A stretch of 16,155 nt of DNA from Acidobacteriaceae bacterium. GTDB taxonomy: Bacteria; Acidobacteriota; Terriglobia; Terriglobales; Acidobacteriaceae. Each line of letters begins with the position of its first letter. The first letter of the stretch is position 1. This document shows positions 14,210-16,155 of this stretch, one piece after another. The DNA lies in contig PLBX01000398.1 in the NCBI GenBank assembly GCA_003135495.1, positions 1 through 16,155 of the forward strand. The letters are read 5' to 3'. The notes under the pieces are model-generated. The model made no database searches and was not told the DNA's origin. It was given only the letters and a program-made list of their open reading frames with translations. The position numbers and the translations under genes are program-made.

Positions 14210-16155
14210 ATGTTCTTTGCCACCGACATAGCGAGCTTTCTTGCCTGCCGACACACGGCGACCCTCGCTCGGGCCGAATCGAAAGACGAGATTACCAAGC
14301 CCTTTTTCAAAGACCCTACAGTTGATTTGCTGCGAAAGCTGGGAATCCAACATGAGCAAAAATACCTCCTTCAATTGACTGGAGACGGACTCGTGATTTC
14401 GGAGATTGCAATAAGTGGGAATTGGAAGAACGCAGTCGAGGAGACGGTGCAAGCCCTCCATAAGGGCGCTGATGCCATCTATCAGGGAACTTTTCTGGAC
14501 GCGCCGTGGGGCGGTCGCGCTGACTTCCTTGTTCGGGTCAACACTCCTAGTGGGCTTGGGTCGTGGTCTTACGAAGTGGTAGAGACGAAGCTCGCTCGAT
14601 CCACCAAAGCGACAGCAGTCATTCAACTTTGTTTCTATTCCGACTTATTATCCAGAATTCAAGGTACGGAGCCTCAATGGATGCATGTCGTGCTGGGGGG
14701 CTTGGTTGCTCCTGAGAAATTCCAAGTCCAACGCTACATCGCTTACTTCCGCAAGATAAGAACGGAGTTCGAAAAGGCGTGGAAGCTGGAAGCTGTCACC
14801 TATCCGGAGCCTGCGGAGTTCTGCAATGTTTGTTCGTGGTTCTCGCTCTGTGATGCTCGCCGTAGGGCAGATGACCATCTTTCCTTCGTCGCGGGAATCT
14901 CCAGGAATCAACAGAAGGCTTTGCTTGAGCGCGATATAAAAACGGTCGATGCTCTAGCAAAAATGTCTTTTCCGCCGGTTCCCAAGATTGAACGAATCGG
15001 AAATGCTGCCTTGTTGCGAATTCGGGAACAGGCACGGCTTCAGGTGCTGGGTCGCGAAGAGAATCTGCTTATTTACGAACTGCTGGACGGCGTGGAGGAT
15101 GACAATGGGCTCGCCGCATTGCCAGCGCCATCGGGAGCAGACATGTTTCTTGACCTTGAATCAAACCCTTATGTTCTGGACCAAGGATTGGAATATCTCT
15201 TCGGCATCGTAACTCTTCCCGCTAACTCAGACGACGAGCCAAACTACGAAACGATTTGGTCGTTTACTCGCTTGGCGGAGAAGACCGCGTTTGAGACATT
15301 CATCTCAAAAGTAATGGTGCGATGGCGTCAGAATCCCGAGATGCACATTTATCACTATGCGCCCTATGAGCCGACCGCCATAAAGCGACTAGTCGGCAGG
15401 CATGGCACTTGCGTTGATGAAGTGGATCAACTGCTGAGGGCTGGAGTATTCGTTGATCTCTACCGCGCAGTGCGTCAAGGCATTCGAGCTTCGGTCGAGA
15501 GCTATTCCATCAAGAGACTGGAACCGCTTTATAACTTCACCCGCGCCGTGCCGCTTCGGGACGCCAATATCGCGCTGCAATCCTTCGAAGCCGCAATGGC
15601 GCTTGGAGATGATGTCGGAGAAATCTCAAGTCTCCTAAAAACCGTTGAAGGATACAACCGTGATGACTGCGTTTCGGCATGGCGGCTAAGGGATTGGCTT
15701 GAGGACCGGCGCAAAGAATTAGAAGCCAAACTCGGTCGGTCATTGCCTCGGCCCAAAATCGAGTCTGGCGAGCCCAGCGAAAAACTGACTGCACGGCTCC
15801 AAGAGATACGAGCATTGATAAATCGGCTCCTCGCTCCTTTACCCGCTGATGAAACCCAGTGGGCTGATGCTGACCGGACTCATTGGTTGCTGGCACAAAT
15901 GCTCGAATGGCATCGACGCGAGGAAAAGTCAGCTTGGTGGGAATACTTCCGGCTTTGCGATCTTTCAGATGATGAATTGCAGGAAGACAAGAGTGCTCTG
16001 GGTGGGGTCACCTGCATCGGTGAGGTTGGTCGAATAAAGCAGTCGATAGTTTGGCGCTATAGCTTTCCGCCTCAGGATCACGCTATCGACCGTGCCCTCG
16101 AAGTCCATGATCCGCGAACTGGCAAGAGCGCCGGAGAGTGCGTCGATTTTAAAGA
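14210..16155 (+). CDS. RecB/Cas4-like nuclease with DEDD exonuclease domain (TM0106/COG2251 type), partial
   Basis: An open frame of 648 codons runs off the right edge without a stop. The first ATG after the in-frame stop at 14162 is 14210. Residues 1-220 form a RecB/Cas4-type nuclease: GRADFLVRV (D105), VVETKLA (E125, K127) and the QLCFYSDLL helix (Q139, Y143). Four cysteines are placed as in Cas4/AddB [4Fe-4S] nucleases (C13, then C205, C208 and C214 in FCNVCSWFSLC). A helix-hairpin-helix-like stretch follows (about 230-275). A DEDD RNase H-like 3'-5' exonuclease follows: FLDLES (D315, E317), HYAPYEPTAIKRL (382-394) and GYNRDDC (D485, D486). Relatives of about 1100-1200 residues continue into a superfamily 1 helicase, which would lie outside the window. 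Expected role: DNA end processing, repair or defence. The divergent methyltransferase/nuclease supports a defence setting, but this is inference. Confidence 0.85.
   Translation, partial: MFFATDIASFLACRHTATLARAESKDEITKPFFKDPTVDLLRKLGIQHEQKYLLQLTGDGLVISEIAISGNWKNAVEETVQALHKGADAIYQGTFLDAPWGGRADFLVRVNTPSGLGSWSYEVVETKLARSTKATAVIQLCFYSDLLSRIQGTEPQWMHVVLGGLVAPEKFQVQRYIAYFRKIRTEFEKAWKLEAVTYPEPAEFCNVCSWFSLCDARRRADDHLSFVAGISRNQQKALLERDIKTVDALAKMSFPPVPKIERIGNAALLRIREQARLQVLGREENLLIYELLDGVEDDNGLAALPAPSGADMFLDLESNPYVLDQGLEYLFGIVTLPANSDDEPNYETIWSFTRLAEKTAFETFISKVMVRWRQNPEMHIYHYAPYEPTAIKRLVGRHGTCVDEVDQLLRAGVFVDLYRAVRQGIRASVESYSIKRLEPLYNFTRAVPLRDANIALQSFEAAMALGDDVGEISSLLKTVEGYNRDDCVSAWRLRDWLEDRRKELEAKLGRSLPRPKIESGEPSEKLTARLQEIRALINRLLAPLPADETQWADADRTHWLLAQMLEWHRREEKSAWWEYFRLCDLSDDELQEDKSALGGVTCIGEVGRIKQSIVWRYSFPPQDHAIDRALEVHDPRTGKSAGECVDFK

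Overview
The window looks like soil-type bacterial DNA, most likely from Acidobacteriota. This is inferred from gene style: a PEP-CTERM secreted protein, a DUF5818-like secreted protein, a Tat-exported phosphoesterase and a HAD-ATPase fusion. There is no rRNA or other marker gene, so the assignment is tentative. I saw no tRNA, CRISPR array or transposase.

Positions 1-11420 form a phosphate-themed region. A PhoB/OmpR-type response regulator (602-1330) has no kinase next to it. It is followed by a PHS-type MFS phosphate:H+ symporter (minus strand, one frameshift) with a small downstream gene, a histidine-rich small protein with its own terminator, a two-domain HAD phosphatase/HerA-like ATPase, a small secreted protein, a Pit-type phosphate permease (two mutually compensating frameshifts), a short disrupted ORF, a PEP-CTERM protein, a secreted beta-propeller protein and a Tat-exported phosphoesterase (phospholipase C/acid phosphatase family).

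The most interesting non-coding signal is a family of direct repeats, 7-mers close to TTAACCT, GTAACAA or TTCACNN, separated by 4 bases so that they recur every 11 bp. I find them, pointing toward the gene, upstream of the response regulator (four copies), the MFS symporter, the HAD-ATPase, Pit, the short disrupted ORF (three copies), the beta-propeller gene and the phosphoesterase. The geometry matches known Pho boxes (E. coli PhoB, Bacillus PhoP and cyanobacterial SphR sites all repeat every 11 bp). I therefore infer a local Pho regulon, with the regulator controlling itself and its neighbours. Under phosphate starvation the cell would release phosphate outside with the phosphoesterase and import it by two transporter types.

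From about 11421 the character changes. A GC-richer TPR gene of proteobacterial style (11772 to about 12632) loses its 3' part at a sharp point, where it meets, tail to tail, a DNA methyltransferase/PD-(D/E)XK protein on the minus strand that also loses its 3' part. This is either a real recombination junction or an assembly chimera. Divergent from the methyltransferase, and running off the right edge, is a large RecB/Cas4-like nuclease with a DEDD exonuclease domain (TM0106/COG2251-type, normally followed by a superfamily 1 helicase). The last 3.5 kb is a plausible DNA-processing or defence locus.
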